From positions 331,512 to 395,511 of the forward strand of contig MNCI01026966.1 of NCBI GenBank assembly GCA_015680685.1: 64,000 bases of DNA, written 5' to 3'. Made by a program: the position numbers and the translations under genes. This document shows, in pieces, positions 44,539 through 56,688 of the stretch (position 1 is its first letter; every line of letters starts with the position of its first letter). Below the pieces are notes generated by a model. It was not told where the DNA came from. It searched no databases and worked only from the letters and a program-made list of their open reading frames with translations. Source of the DNA: Gnetum montanum. Taxonomy: Eukaryota > Streptophyta > Gnetopsida > Gnetales > Gnetaceae.

Positions 44539-46805
44539 ATGTTGTATGTTGTCTTGGAATCTTTCCACATTAACCCTACTTGTGCAATCCTCACACTAGA
44601 ACAATACAATTTCATCTGTGTCAAGATCCAAGCCAACTTGCCTATCGAACGCATAGAAAGAGATGCAAAGCAAAATTATGAACTCATTTACCAAGGAGGT
44701 CATGAGTTTATTCCCTCAACCTTTAACATAATCCCCCTTTCCAAAAATCATCATCAACTCATATCTTAGCTTCTCATGGCAAGGAATCAAGCCTTACATT
44801 CACCTCCGATAGAGCCTCAGAGCGAAGGTAAGGAAGATGACTTCACAGCCCAATCTAAGCATGGAGATTCGTACCATACCGATAGTCCTCATGCCCATAC
44901 AAACCCATCATTCCAACCTTTAATTCAGATGTCATCAGTCATACCAGCTTCCACATCCACCCACTACATACCACAAGTACAAACCCATGGAGCACCTCTG
45001 ACTATTATAGCCCAACATGTCTAGGGTGTCACCTCACAACCTGTGGCTGGGCAGTGGGTCTCACTAGCTATTCAGCAACACCAACCAACTTACTACAGCA
45101 TAACACACCTTACAATCCCATCTCTGAATGTTTCTCCACTACCACAACCAGCAATCCAACAGTTTCCCTTTCCACAAAGAATGCAATAGTCGAATTACTA
45201 TCAACCACAAACCACTCAACCCATCGGTATCGCCCAAGAGTGGGCAGACATGAAGAAAATGATGCACATGTTAACTAAAGTGGTAAAGCACCTTAAAACC
45301 AAAAACACTGAGGAAGTCAAGGTGCTAGAATTCTACCAAGATGACCCAATCCACCATTCAATTCCACCATTAAGCTTGCCAAAGAAAATCTCATTACCTT
45401 AGCTGACCAAGTACAATGGAGAGGGAGATCCAAATGCCCACCTAGTGACATTTTGACTATAATGTCAATTTCTTTACACCTGGCCTCATGTAATTCTGCA
45501 TGTGTTTGCTATGTCCTTAATGGGAAAATCTTTAGACTAGTACCGAGCTCTACCCTGTAACTCCATATCCTCTCTAGAGGATTTGTTACACCAGTTTGTC
45601 ATCCATTTTAAATATAACCTAAAGCCTGAAGCCACACTAGATAGCTTGATTTAGATCAAATAAGCACTATTAGAGCCAGTGCAAAAATTCATCCAAAGGT
45701 GGAGTGCATTCCTGAATCAACTTCATGAGCCCATACTTGAGACATACTTGCTCACCATTTTTAAGGCCGCTGTGAATGACTTTGTTAAGTGAAAAATTTA
45801 TTATTTGAGTGCTCGTACTTTGAGTCAAGTGTTCATACAAATCAAGAACATAGAGGAGGTGGTGCAATCAAGCAATGACCCAGCTTATGTAGCCTATAGA
45901 AATCAGCACACTCACAAGAAAAACACAATAGTGGCAACGATGGCCACAATCACAAAAGAAACCAACAAGGGTCCAATAGTCGAGCAACCCAAAGCCCCAG
46001 CTGACAAAGCTTCCAACTTTGGTGCCAACTCACCTACATTAGCAGGGGCCACCCCAAGGCCCAACTTTCAGTGCAAGGACCACTCAAAGTATACACCACT
46101 ACCGATGCAACCCTCTCACCTACTGGAACAACTCTTGAAAGTTGGGAAAATCCAACACAAACACATGTCAGAGATTACTTGCCAAAAACATGATAGGTAT
46201 TGTGAACTACTAAGGAACCCAACCTTAGCAGTAAGAAATGATCACCCAGTCCCACAACATTTTAAATTGGACCAATACTATCATTACCATCAAATGGCTA
46301 GTCACAATACAAACAACTATTGTGCTTTGCAAGATGACCTATAGAGAATGATAGAACAAGGCCAATTGGTAATCGACATGGCGAGTCAATCCAACACAGA
46401 TAATACCTCCTATGTCATAAACTCAATTAGCATAGGTGGCAAGCCAAAACTTTTACAACAACCTCTTGTGATCCGTGTGCCTCCTAACAAGGCAAAGGCC
46501 CCCATAGCCTCCACAAGTAAGAAGCCTCCCTTTGTTATCAAAGTGCCACCTCATGCACCTACCACACCCTTTGCGTCTGAAATGACGTTAAACTACCAAT
46601 CATCCGCTAAGACGTTAAACTGGTGTGACTCGTCTGCTAAGACGTTAAATTGGGATAATTCAAGAACAAAAACTACTAGGTGACCTTTTATCATAAGGGT
46701 GCCACAACTTGGTGGCCTCTCACCTACCTAAAGCCCAACAATGGGTAACATCTCAATTCCTCCTCCTTCAAGGGTTGACCCCACTAGCAACTTGGGTAGG
46801 TCCAC
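44539..46805 (+). pseudogene. gag: B3 gag, interrupted by B1
   Basis: The N-terminus (44590-44760) has VKIQANLPIERI and GGHEFIPSTFNIIPL, near-identical to B2. A Pro/Gln-rich linker follows, then the capsid core (about 45300-45850), with FYQDDPI, KYNGEGDPNAHLV and ARTLSQVFIQIKNIE. A segment with HDRYCELLRNP and YYHYHQMASHNTNNYCALQDDL (about 46190-46340) is a variant knuckle. Near 46590-46660 the coding sequence repeats SAKTLNW units, encoded by the dispersed B-family word. Stops occur at about 45022, 45540, 45790 and 46342. B1 inserted at 46805/46806. Confidence 0.85.
46598..46660 (+). repeat. Dispersed B word inside gag coding sequence
   Basis: Two to three copies of TCYGCTAAGACGTTAAACTGG encode SAKTLNW-type repeats. 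Single copies lie in gag of B2 (51908-51935, minus) and B1 (59716-59740 and 61210-61262, minus). Confidence 0.75.
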
Positions 46806-47238
46806 TATAGCGACAAAAAACATTGGTGGCTAGAAACATCGAGAAGTCTTCGGGCACATAGCCTAACCCCGAATCCACGTGAGGGTAGTGCTGGAGAAAA
46901 CGGATTCAGGGTGCCCTGAACGGTCTAGTCAATCATACAGGGACGTAATCAGTGTACAATAATCCTTTTACAAATAATAAAAGAAAACGCAACATGCACA
47001 ATAGTAGAAATGTGCTAAAGTGCATAACAGGGCAATGCACACGATTTAATGCTTAACAATGCCAAATAAATGCTATGATCAGCCAGAAAGAGAGTTTGAA
47101 TAGAAAGATACACCACTCTGAAAAATGGTATAGGTATACAAAGTGTACAATAGGCACAATAGGAGTGGAATCATAGCCTCGGTGGTGTCAGGCTATGAAA
47201 TCTAGTGTTCACTATGATAAACTATGCCTCCTTGGTTG
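46806..47238 (-). repeat. B1 3' LTR, first piece (U5/R side)
   Basis: TATAGCGACAAAAAACATTGG at the left edge equals TGTAGTGACAAAAAACATCGG of the right LTR (TG changed to TA). It runs to CCTCCTTGGTTG, where B2 enters. Confidence 0.9.
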
Positions 47239-48993
47239 TGTACTATCCGAAATCATCAGTCTTCAGCTGGAATGAAACAGAGACCAAGGGATCCCTAGAC
47301 AAGTACAGAAGATCCTACCTTCACTTGAGGACAGGCTAGAACTAACGAAGGCAGAGTACCTCGAGTGGTCCGCACGCGGATCAGACAAGGATTTCCCTGA
47401 GCGTATACCGATATATTATACACCGGGTTATATGTAAACAGTGTAACTAATATGAAACTGAGTGTAAATGTACAAGAATGTAAATGATGAGCATACAAGA
47501 ATGGATGATAAAAATGTAAAAAATCTTAGCAAAAATGTGCCAATGTTATTGCATAATGGAAGTTACAATGCACCGGTCTTAACATAGTTGTGGATGTGAC
47601 ACAAGGCGGATGAAGAGCCCTGGTGAATGCGAGGGTTTGGCAGCGTGCTGGTTCGGACTGCAGGCACAGCGTAGAGGCTGTATGTTCAGCGTGCAGGGTT
47701 GAGGTCTAGCGTATAGGATGCAGGGTTCTCAATTTTCTTAGTCTGGTCTGCCCCCGATTTTTACAAAGATGCCGACCATTTTTTGAACCTAGATCTGGTC
47801 AAAAATTGAAGTTTTTATACGGGTTTCGACATTAGACTCGGGTCTAAAAGGGGATGAGTGGCTGTAAGGTGAGAAAAATTTAGATCAGGAGACAGGTGGT
47901 GCGTTGACCGAGTGCAGGATATGTTACAACTATACATCATACAACATGCCAGCGTACAGCATGCCAGTGTACAGCATGCCAGCATACAGCATGCCAGCGT
48001 ACAGCATGCCAGCGTATAGCATGCCAGTGTACAGCATGCCAGCGTACAGCATGCCAACGTATAGGATGCCAGCGTATAACATGCCAGTGTACAGCATGCT
48101 AGCATACAGGATGCTAGCATATAGCATGCCAGCGTACAGCATGCCAGCGTACAGCATGCCAACGTACAGCATGCCAGTGTATAGGATGTTAGTGTATAGC
48201 ATGCCAGCATACAACATGCCAGCGTACAGCATGCCAGCATACAGGATGCCAGTGTATAGCATGCCAGCATACAAGATGCCAACGTATAGCATGCTAGCAT
48301 ATAGGATGCTAGCGTATAGCATTCCAGCATATAGCATGCCAGCGTACAGGATGCCAGTGTATAGCATGCTAGCGTACAGCATGCCAACGCACACTAAAAA
48401 TGTACCTAGCGTACACACATGAAAATGCTTCATTTTAAGGTAAAAACTTGATTTTTGGGTGCCTAAGAGCTACTGGGGACCCTGGGAAAGGTCCTGGGGG
48501 ATCCAAACACTTAGTTCTGGCATGTTTTGATTCATTTCTGGAGCCCAAAATTTGCTATACGCTGGCTGCACGTTGGGCGTACAGGAATGAAAGACCATCA
48601 TTTGGAGCCCAAAATTTGATTTTCAAATGCCTAAGAGCTACTGGGAACCTTGGGGAAGGTATTGGGGGGTCCAGATGCTCAATTATGGCATGTTTTGACT
48701 CATTTTTGGGGTCCAAAATTTGCTGTACGCTGGGCTATACGCTGGCCAGCATACACCAAGGTGTGTCCAGAGTATACTTGCTCAAAACCATGTATTTTGA
48801 ACCCAAAACTTGAAATTCCTAATGCCAGATGCTGATGTAGTCACCTGTGGGTCCCAAGGAACTCTCTCTTATTTAAATATGCTCCGTTTGATGCTATTTT
48901 TGAGGTTCACAATTTTTGGTCATGTTGGAAAGTATCATGACTTAGCTTGATTCTTGTTTGAAAGTGTTGGGTCCAAATGTTTGTGGTGTTTCA
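47239..48993 (-). repeat. B2 3' LTR (with expanded 15-bp array)
   Basis: Minus-strand LTR from TGAAACACCACAAACATTTGG to GATTTCGGATAGTACA. It contains about 30 copies of a 15-bp unit (47935-48395) and about two copies of a unit of roughly 170 bp beginning CATCATTTGGAGCC / GTGCCTAAGAGCTACTGG (48450-48720). Length 1755 bp. Confidence 0.9.
47935..48395. repeat. 15-bp minisatellite AGCGTACAGCATGCC
   Basis: About 30 tandem units with small variations (GCGTAC / GTGTAC / GCATAC; CAGCATGCC / CAGGATGCC / TAGCATGCT). The 15-bp period keeps all frames open, producing apparent ORFs on both strands that are not genes. The partner LTR has only about two units at 55338-55372. Confidence 0.95.
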
Positions 48994-50109
48994 TTGGCCC
49001 CTCTTTGTTGACGCTTGGAGGAATCGACCCAAGAAGCATCGACAAAGAAGTACAAAACCCCACAAGCAACTTAGTAGCATTGTCCTATGACACTTGGCCA
49101 GATGTCCTCGCACTGTGTTCAGAAGCACTTGGGATTGGGAAGTGAAGTTTTGAGATGATATCTAGAGGATATGTTTGCAACTATGGGATTGGGAATTGAT
49201 TAAGGGATTGTGTTGGTGTGGGAGAGGAGTATTCATCTTATGCAAACAAGTCATGTTGTTCCTTGTTGATGGTCAATATTTGGTAGACTTGGAACCAAGG
49301 CATGAGGAGTACGTCCTTTGGAGAAATGCAACTCTTGTATCATGTTTGAGAGAACTCGTTGTCACAACCAAAGCCATGCAATAAGGTGAAACATGATGGT
49401 TTGAGACACGAGTACTTCTTTCCAAGACAACTGCCTTCCCACCTGGGGCTTGTATGGGAAGTGCCAAGGGTCTTGTGGTTCATTTTGCTTTTTACTCTCT
49501 CTCTTTTTTTTCTTTTCTTTTTCTTTGCTTTCTTTTTTTTTCTTTGCCTTTTTTTTGTTTTTTCTCTCTTTTTTGTCTCTTTTTTTTTGTTTCTTTGTTT
49601 TTTGGAAAGAGCTTTCTTTCAATTTTGGACTCATGCTCATGTGCCATATTGTGTGTTGTAGTTGCTTGAGAGTGTCACAGGGTGTAACAGTGTGCTCAAA
49701 GTTTTGGGGTGTGTTGGGTGTATCTGGGAACTGTAACCCCGTAGGAAAGGGAATAAGAGTGTTGGGGAAATGGAGAATGTATTGGGAACTAGGAATGTAC
49801 TTTTGAATAGATTGATTAACCTGGTTGCATGCATCAGAAACAATGTGGCACCTTGTCACCGTGATGAAGTGTATCCGTGTACGAGCACCACTAGGTGTGA
49901 TCCTGCAAACACAACTCCAAGAAGACAAGAAAACCACAAGTGAATGAGTTAGTGAACACTTTAGGCATGAATGTGACTGATGCAAATGGAGGCACCATGT
50001 GAAACTTAAAGAAAATAGAATAAGCAGCAATAGTGTTTTCAGAGCTGGTGTGATGAATGATGCAGTAGGCATTGATGAAGAAATGTCATGAATTACAGCT
50101 GCAGATGAA
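48994..50109 (-). other. B2 3' non-coding region with long polypyrimidine stretch
   Basis: The polypurine tract (minus-strand AACAAAGAGGGGCCAAT) adjoins the LTR at 48994-49010. A T/C-rich run of about 120 bases (49490-49610) gives a lysine-rich open frame on the minus strand (49362-50072) that I do not accept as a gene. Confidence 0.65.
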
Positions 50110-50580
50110 TGCGCCAGAAATGATCTTGCCAGTTTATAGTCTTAGCAGATTGTCATGGGTTAGTTTTACATCATAATCCATTGGACATTGCTAGTTTATC
50201 ATCGTAGTAGATGGTACGATGCTAGTTTATAGTCGTGGAGGACTATGATGAGGCAAGCTAGTTTATAGTCTTAGTGGACTCTGGTGAATGAGTGTGATAG
50301 TTTAGTGTCATGTCAGAAAAAGCTCTGTGGTGTCATTTTACTATCGTGACACTAGGACATTCCGTGGTATCAGTTTTAAGTCATGATGCTAGGACTGCTC
50401 TATGTGGATGCATGCGTGTGCGTCTGTATGATTCTGTAAACAAAAGCTACTAGAGAAAATAATATTAAATAAAACCGCAGAAAACATGAACTAAAATGCA
50501 CCAATAAATAGAAGATAATGTGAAACGGTGGTAGTTTAAGGCCTTTTTAGGCCATGATTTAGTTTAAGGCCTTTTCGAGC
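50110..50580 (-). repeat. B2 post-protease repeat words
   Basis: Plus-strand GCTAGTTTATAGTCGTGGAGGACTATG-type words (about 50110-50400, seven irregular copies), then two GTTTAAGGCCTTTTCGAGCCATG words (50528-50585). The order matches B1 and B4. Confidence 0.8.
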
Positions 50581-50859
50581 CATGAGAGAATGCGTAAACT
50601 AATACAATACAAACTAAGATGACGTATGCACAACGAACAAAGGTGAAGAGTGGGCGGAGATCAAACGTGTCTTTGGCTGCAGGGGAGTCTTGATTATGTG
50701 GTTGTTTCTTAGTCAGACATAGTCTAGGAGGCGTGCTAGTTTTCTTTGGGAGGCTTTCAATTTTTACCCCTCGTTTAGGCATTTTAGCTCTAGGTGTTGT
50801 GTTTGTTGTTATGGGTGTTGCTTCAAGAGGCTCCTCTCTCAAGACCTATGACATGTCTA

Positions 50860-51250
50860 TGTTGTCGTCAACTTGAAAGGGAGTGTTGTCTCCATGTATA
50901 ATGACTTGTCCCCCTTTGTATGGAAGACGGATTTCTTGATGTATTGGTGAGGAAATGGCTCATTGTTGTGCTAGCCAAGGTCTACCTAGAATCATGTTGA
51001 AACTGGGCATCTCTTCTATGACAGTGAATTCTGCGTTGGTGGGGAATTGTTCTCCTGCCACAAAGGCTAAGTTGATTGTGCCCTTAACTATGAAACATGA
51101 TCCATTGAAAGATTTTAAACACATGGTTTCTGTTGGCATGATCTCATTTGCCATGCCTAGTTTGTCGATGATGGAGTATAGAACTACGTTTGTTACCGCA
51201 CCATCATCAACATGCACTCTACGAATGGTACATTGCCCGACACGCACACT
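50860..51250 (-). pseudogene. B2 aspartic protease
   Basis: Open from 51247 to 50960 (95 codons) with CTIRRVHVDDGAVTNVV, KLGMANEIMPTETMCLKSF, GTINLAFVAGEQFPT and EEMPSFNMILGRPWLAQQ, then a stop and SSPIHQEIRLPY. The triad is D-D-G. The region is the best preserved protease of the B family in this window. No RT follows; a lysine-rich frame (50842-50564) is unassigned. Confidence 0.85.
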
Positions 51251-51259
51251 AATCGATAA

Positions 51260-54066
51260 TGGAGCTGTTGTGACTTCCCCTCATTCAGGGTTATGTTTAA
51301 CTGCATCATCACAAAAGGCTAAGGTGTTTGAACCCAATCCGTGTGGTGTGTGTTATGAAATCATTGCATGGATGGATTCCATGTTAGCAGGGATGTCCTT
51401 TGTAACAGGAATGGATGCTAACACTTTTGCTAAGGCTTCGCGATGAGCTGATGATGTCATGACCAAATCGTACAAGCTCATGGTTGTGTTCTTTTGTTTG
51501 AGCATTTGTTTCACTTGGGCTAGTGTAGCTATAAAGTCTGTGTTATCTGCTGTTGTGTTGGTTGCCTCTGTATGGGTTGAAGGCTTGGGCTTGGTTTTTT
51601 TGGGATTAGGGGCAAGGCCCCCAGTGTTTAGTTTTTGTATACTAGGTGTGTCCTTTTTTTCAATTGAGGGTGTTTTTTGTTGTTCGTTTGTCCTCTTCTG
51701 CTACCATTTGGTAGGCTTATCCATGTTGTTGGCAAGGTTGACTCTTGAGGGAGGAGAGGTTGAGACATTTTCTACAATTGGGCTCAGGGTAAGTGAGGGT
51801 CCATCGCATGGTGGCACTTTTATGACAAATGGGAGTTTAGGAGGTGTTGTTGTTGTTTGACTAGCCTGTTGTGGCACCTTGATAATGAAAGGTTTCTTTG
51901 CTATTGTCGTTGGTGCAACATGCCAATTTAATGCCTTAGCAGATGAATGTNNNNNNNNNNNNNNNNNNNNNNNNNNNNNNNNNNNNNNNNNNNNNNNNNN
52001 NNNNNNNNNNNNNNNNNNNNNNNNNNNNNNNNNNNNNNNNNNNNNNNNNNNNNNNNNNNNNNNNNNNNNNNNNNNNNNNNNNNNNNNNNNNNNNNNNNNN
52101 NNNNNNNNNNNNNNNNNNNNNNNNNNNNNNNNNNNNNNNNNNNNNNNNNNNNNNNNNNNNNNNNNNNNNNNNNNNNNNNNNNNNNNNNNNNNNNNNNNNN
52201 NNNNNNNNNNNNNNNNNNNNNNNNNNNNNNNNNNNNNNNNNNNNNNNNNNNNNNNNNNNNNNNNNNNNNNNNNNNNNNNNNNNNNNNNNNNNNNNNNNNN
52301 NNNNNNNNNNNNNNNNNNNNNNNNNNNNNNNNNNNNNNNNNNNNNNNNNNNNNNNNNNNNNNNNNNNNNNNNNNNNNNNNNNNNNNNNNNNNNNNNNNNN
52401 NNNNNNNNNNNNNNNNNNNNNNNNNNNNNNNNNNNNNNNNNNNNNNNNNNNNNNNNNNNNNNNNNNNNNNNNNNNNNNNNNNNNNNNNNNNNNNNNNNNN
52501 NNNNNNNNNNNNNNNNNNNNNNNNNNNNNNNNNNNNNNNNNNNNNNNNNNNNNNNNNNNNNNNNNNNNNNNNNNNNNNNNNNNNNNNNNNNNNNNNNNNN
52601 NNNNNNNNNNNNNNNNNNNNNNNNNNNNNNNNNNNNNNNNNNNNNNNNNNNNNNNNNNNNNNNNNNNNNNNNNNNNNNNNNNNNNNNNNNNNNNNNNNNN
52701 NNNNNNNNNNNNNNNNNNNNNNNNNNNNNNNNNNNNNNNNNNNNNNNNNNNNNNNNCTTGTTCAATGTTCTTGATCTGTGTGAATGCTTGGCTCAACATT
52801 TGAGCACTTAGGTAGTATAGTTTTGACTTAATGAAGTCATTCACGGCTCCCTTCAGAATCGTAAGCAAATACTTTTCAGGGATGGACTCATGAAGTTCGT
52901 TAAGGGCTGCACTCCATCGTTGGATGAACTTTTGCACAGGCTCAAGTAGTGCTTGTTTCACTTGTATTAGAGTGTCTAGGGTTGCTTCAGGCTTCAGGTT
53001 GTACTTAAACCTAGTAACGAATTGATGTAATAGGTTCTCAAGAGAGGATATGGAGTTACGAGGGAAGGCTCAGTACTAGTCTAAGGCTATGCTCATTAAG
53101 GACATAGCAAACACACGCAATATTGCGTGGGGCCAAGCTTGAAGCAATAGAGTTTCTGATCGAAACATGACTAAGTGAGCATTTGGATCTCCCTTCCTAT
53201 TGTATTTGGTTAGTTGTGGAAGTGTGATTCCCTTGGGCAAAGCTAACAGTGGCACTGAAGAGCTAATTGGATCATCGTGGTAGAAGTCTAGTACTTTAAA
53301 TTGTTCAGTGTTTGTCGTTTTGAGGTGCTTTACCTCTTCAGCTAATACTTGCATCATTTGTTTGGCTTCTGCCCATCCTTGAGTGGTAGGCAAATTAGTT
53401 GGTTGGGGAGGTTGTTGGGTTGTCATTTGTTACTGTGAAGCAATGTTCAAAGTTTTGGTTGTGGGGTGTGGCACGTTGAAGTGAGTGGGTTATTGAAAAA
53501 GGGGTATGGTTCCTTGCCTAGCCACAAACTATGATGTGACACCCTCGATGTGCGAGGCCGACGTAGTGAAAGTGGCCCCATGCATTTGTACGTGTGGTAT
53601 GTACTGGGTGGAGATGGGGGTGGGTAATCTCTGTTGGGATACTGGTGCTTGTATGCTCATTGACACTTTGTGTGTGGCTGTCTGTCCCATGTGAGGATGG
53701 ACTAATGGGTTCACGTAGGCATGGGGACTAAGGGTGTGGTATGAATCCTCAAGTTCAGATTGTGCCTTGAAGTCATCTACATCATGGTGGTTTTGGGGCA
53801 CCTCATTGGGTCACTGTGTGTTTTGGCCCCTTGCTAGAAGGATCTGGGAGATGAGCCTATGATGAGGATCAGAAAGGGGGATGATGTCATATACGGAGGG
53901 GGCAAATTCATGACCTCCCATGTAGATGTGCTTGAAGTTTTGTTTTGGCTCCTGTTCTATGTGATCAATAGGAAGGTTGGCCTGAATCTTCACATAGATG
54001 TAGTTATACTATTCTTTTGTGGGGACTATGAAGGCACGTTCGCTAGATTTTTGGGATGATTCCATG
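51260..54066 (-). pseudogene. gag: B2 gag pseudogene (with sequence gap)
   Basis: The N-terminus has VKIQANLPIDHIEQEPKQNF and GGHEFAPSVYDIIPL (53993-53811), then a Pro/His-rich linker. The capsid core (53426-52760) has VLDFYHDDPIS, LTKYNRKGDPNAHLV, FVTRFKYNLKPEATLD, QKFIQRWSAALNELH and SKLYYLSAQMLSQAFTQIK. The gap 51951-52756 removes the middle. The tail resumes with SSAKALNW and repeated PFIIKVP / PFVIKVPP units, then VNLANNMDKPTKW near 51720. Few stops interrupt it, in keeping with B2 being the youngest B copy here. Confidence 0.85.
51951..52756. other. Sequence gap (806 N)
   Basis: A run of N inside B2 gag. All open frames reported across it are meaningless. Confidence 0.99.
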
Positions 54067-54414
54067 GTGATGTGTGACGGGGCAGCATATAAGCTAGCTA
54101 CCAAGTGTTGAGTGTGTTTCGGGCTAAGTGTGCAGAGTGTCCGGTGTGTGAACACTGAAAATTTTTCTAAGTGTCCAGCGTGTATAGCGTAAATGGGAGA
54201 AAATTTGGCAAAGTATGAAATTATGAACCGTAGTCGTACGTGGATGGCAATCTCGGGTAAGAGGAAGTTATCTCAGAATCGTTATGTTGTATGTATTGTA
54301 TGCCTTGGACAAGGTGATCCATGTTGGTGGCCATTAGTACTTAGACCGGTTTGAAGTAGGTGCAAATCGCAGCGAATTCGGCTTTTAAACAGGCCCGTTT
54401 TGTGTGTTTTTGTT

Positions 54415-54575
54415 GAAAAAACACTGTAGTGGTACTGTAGCAGCGTAAACACTATTGCAGCATGAACACTGTAGCGGCGTGAACACTGTAGCAGCGTAGA
54501 CACTGTAGCAGCGTGAACACTATAGCAGTGTAGATACTATAGCAGCGTAGACACTGTAGCAGCGTAAACACTCTG
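54415..54575 (-). repeat. B2 leader minisatellite
   Basis: About eight units of ACACTGTAGCAGCGTGA type (17-18 bp, plus-strand reading) between primer site and gag. Confidence 0.85.
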
Positions 54576-54624
54576 TTTAAACAGGTAACATGATCAGTGT
54601 CTCGATTAAATAAAAAACAAGTCA

Positions 54625-54643
54625 GGCCCTCCTTCTAGCACCA
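54625..54643 (-). other. B2 primer-binding site
   Basis: Minus-strand TGGTGCTAGAAGGAGGGCC, five bases inside the 5' LTR. The tRNA is not assigned. Confidence 0.7.
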
Positions 54644-54648
54644 TTTTA

Positions 54649-56145
54649 TGTACTGTCCAAAATCGTTGATCTCTGGCTTGAATGAAACAAAGACCAGGGG
54701 ATCCCTGGACAAGCACAGAAGACCCTACCTTCGCTTGAGGGTAGGCTGGAATTAACGAAGGCAGAGTACCTCAAGTGGTCTGCATGCGGATCCGAAAAGG
54801 ATTTCCCTGAGCGTATACCGATATATTATACGCCAGGCTATATGTAAATAGCGTAACTAATATGAAACTGAGCGTAAACGTACAAGAATGTAAACAATGA
54901 GCATACAAGAAGGGGTGATAAAACTGTAACAAATCTTAGCAAAAATGTGGCAATGCCATTGCATAATGAAAGTTACAATGCACCGGTCTTAACGTAGTTG
55001 TGGATGTGACACAAGGCAGACGAAGAGCCCCGGTGAATGCAAGGGTTTGGCAGCATGCTGGTTTAGAATGTAGGCATAGCATAGAGGCTGTATGTCTAGC
55101 GTGCAAGGTTGAGGTCCAACGTATAGGATGCAGGTTCTCAATTTTCTTAGTTTGGTCTGCCCCTAATTTTTGCCAAGATGCCTGCCATTTTTTGAACCTG
55201 GATTTGGTTAAAAATTAGAGTTTTTATATAGGTTTCGATGTTAGACTCAGGTCTGAAAGGGGATGAGTGGCTGTAAGGTGAGAAAAATTCAGATTGGGAG
55301 ACAGGTGGTGGATTGAATGAGTGCAGGATATGTTACAACTGTACAGCGTACAGGATGCTAGCTTACAGCATGCCTTGGGGAAGGTGTTGGGGGGTACAAG
55401 AATGAAAGACCATCATTTGGAGCCCAAAATTTGATTTTCAAGTGCCTGAGAGCTACTGGGAACCTTCGGGAAGGTCTTGGGAGGTCCAAACGCTCAGTTC
55501 TGGCATGTTTTAACTCATTTCTGGGGCCCGAAAGTTGCTCTACGTTGGCTGCACGCTGGGCGTACAGTAATGAAATACCATCATTTGGAGCCTAAAATTT
55601 AATTTTCAAGTGCCTAAGAGCTACTAGGGACCCTGGGGAAGGTCCTAGGAGGTCCAGACACTTAGTTTTGGCATGTTTTGATTCATTTCTAGGGCCCAAA
55701 AGTTCCTATACGCTGGCTGCACGCTAGGCGTATATGCTGGGCATACAGGAATGAAAGACCATCATTTGGAGCCTAAAATTTGATTTTCAAGTGCCTAAGA
55801 GCTATTGGAGACCCTGGAAAAGGTCCTGGGGGATCCAGACACTTAGTTCTGGCATGTTTTGACTCATTTTTGGGGTCCAAAAGTTTCTGTACGCTGGCCA
55901 GCGTACACCAAGATGTGCCTAGAGTATACTTGGTCAAAACCAAGTATTTTGAATCCAAAACTTGAAATTCCTAATGCCAGATGTTGATGTAGTAACCTGT
56001 GGGTCCCAAGGAACTCTCCCTTGTTCAAATATGCTTCGTTTGATTCTATTTTTAAGGTTCACAAGTTTCGGTCATGTTGGGAAGTATCATGACTTAGCTT
56101 GATTCTTGTCTGAAAGTGCTGGGTCTAAATGTTTGTGGTGTTTCA
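54649..56145 (-). repeat. B2 5' LTR
   Basis: 1497 bp, from TGAAACACCACAAACATTTAG to GATTTTGGACAGTACA in minus orientation. It carries three copies of the 170-180-bp unit (starting near 55411, 55579 and 55760) against about two in the other LTR, but almost none of the 15-bp array. Confidence 0.9.
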
Positions 56146-56150
56146 GGTTG

Positions 56151-56688
56151 GTGTGGTGTGCTCTGGGTCTTGTTCACCCATGGAGCTAAGTGCCAAAATG
56201 CCAAAATTCCAAATGCCTTGCTGGTGAAGAAATTGAAGCCTTCCCTCCTTTTCTCTTCTCTTTTTTTTTTCTTGAAAAATAGGGCACAGAGGTATTTATA
56301 GGGCTAGGGTTAGCCGAAAATGCAAATTTGGTGCCATGTGGTAGTGTGGTAGGTAACAACGTGTAACAACACGTAATAGTGTAGCGTAGCAAGGTGGTAC
56401 GCTACGCTATGCAGTGTAGCAACGCGTACCAACATGTAATAGCGCGTAATAGTGTAGCGTAGCAAGGTGTTATACTATGCTATGCAGCATAGTTGTGCGT
56501 AATAGCGCGTAACATTATGTAACAGTGCATAACATCATAAAGTTATAGGGTGTTATGCTATGCTATGCAATGTAGTGGAGCATGGTGCTACGCTACGCTA
56601 CATAGTAGGGTGTTGAAAGTGCCATCATTCTGACACTTAGAAAAATCTGCAGTTAAGATGCCAAGACCTAAAATTTTGCAGTGTTTCA
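56151..56688 (-). repeat. B1 3' LTR, second piece (R/U3 side)
   Basis: It continues the right LTR's GTGTGGTGTGCTCTGGGTC segment, contains the minus-strand TATA box (GGTATTTATAGGG, 56291-56303) and the palindromic CTACGCTATG cluster (56340-56600), and ends GTGTTTCA at 56688. Confidence 0.9.

Larger units (their letters stand above)
47239..56145 (-). mobile_element. B2: Tat-like gag-protease element, innermost of the nest
   Basis: Minus-strand element with 3' LTR 47239-48993 and 5' LTR 54649-56145. The target duplication is GGTTG (47234-47238 and 56146-56150), inside the B1 3' LTR. The interior has a primer site, leader array, gag (with an 806-base gap), protease, post-protease repeats and a polypurine tract. 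No RT or integrase is seen in the 1.9 kb between protease and LTR. As the innermost insertion it is younger than B1, B3 and C2. Confidence 0.93.

Noticed and set aside
47815-48433. Three long open frames (167-190 residues) on both strands with MPAYS / LACCT-type repeats
   Set aside because: They are produced by the 15-bp array, whose period is a multiple of three, so all frames stay open. No start context or non-repeat sequence supports a gene.
49362-50072. 236-residue minus-strand ORF with a lysine-rich run
   Set aside because: The run comes from a T/C-rich stretch in the B2 3' non-coding region, and the rest has no recognisable domain.
51701-52961. Several ORFs of 275-354 residues
   Set aside because: They consist mainly of the 806-base N gap.
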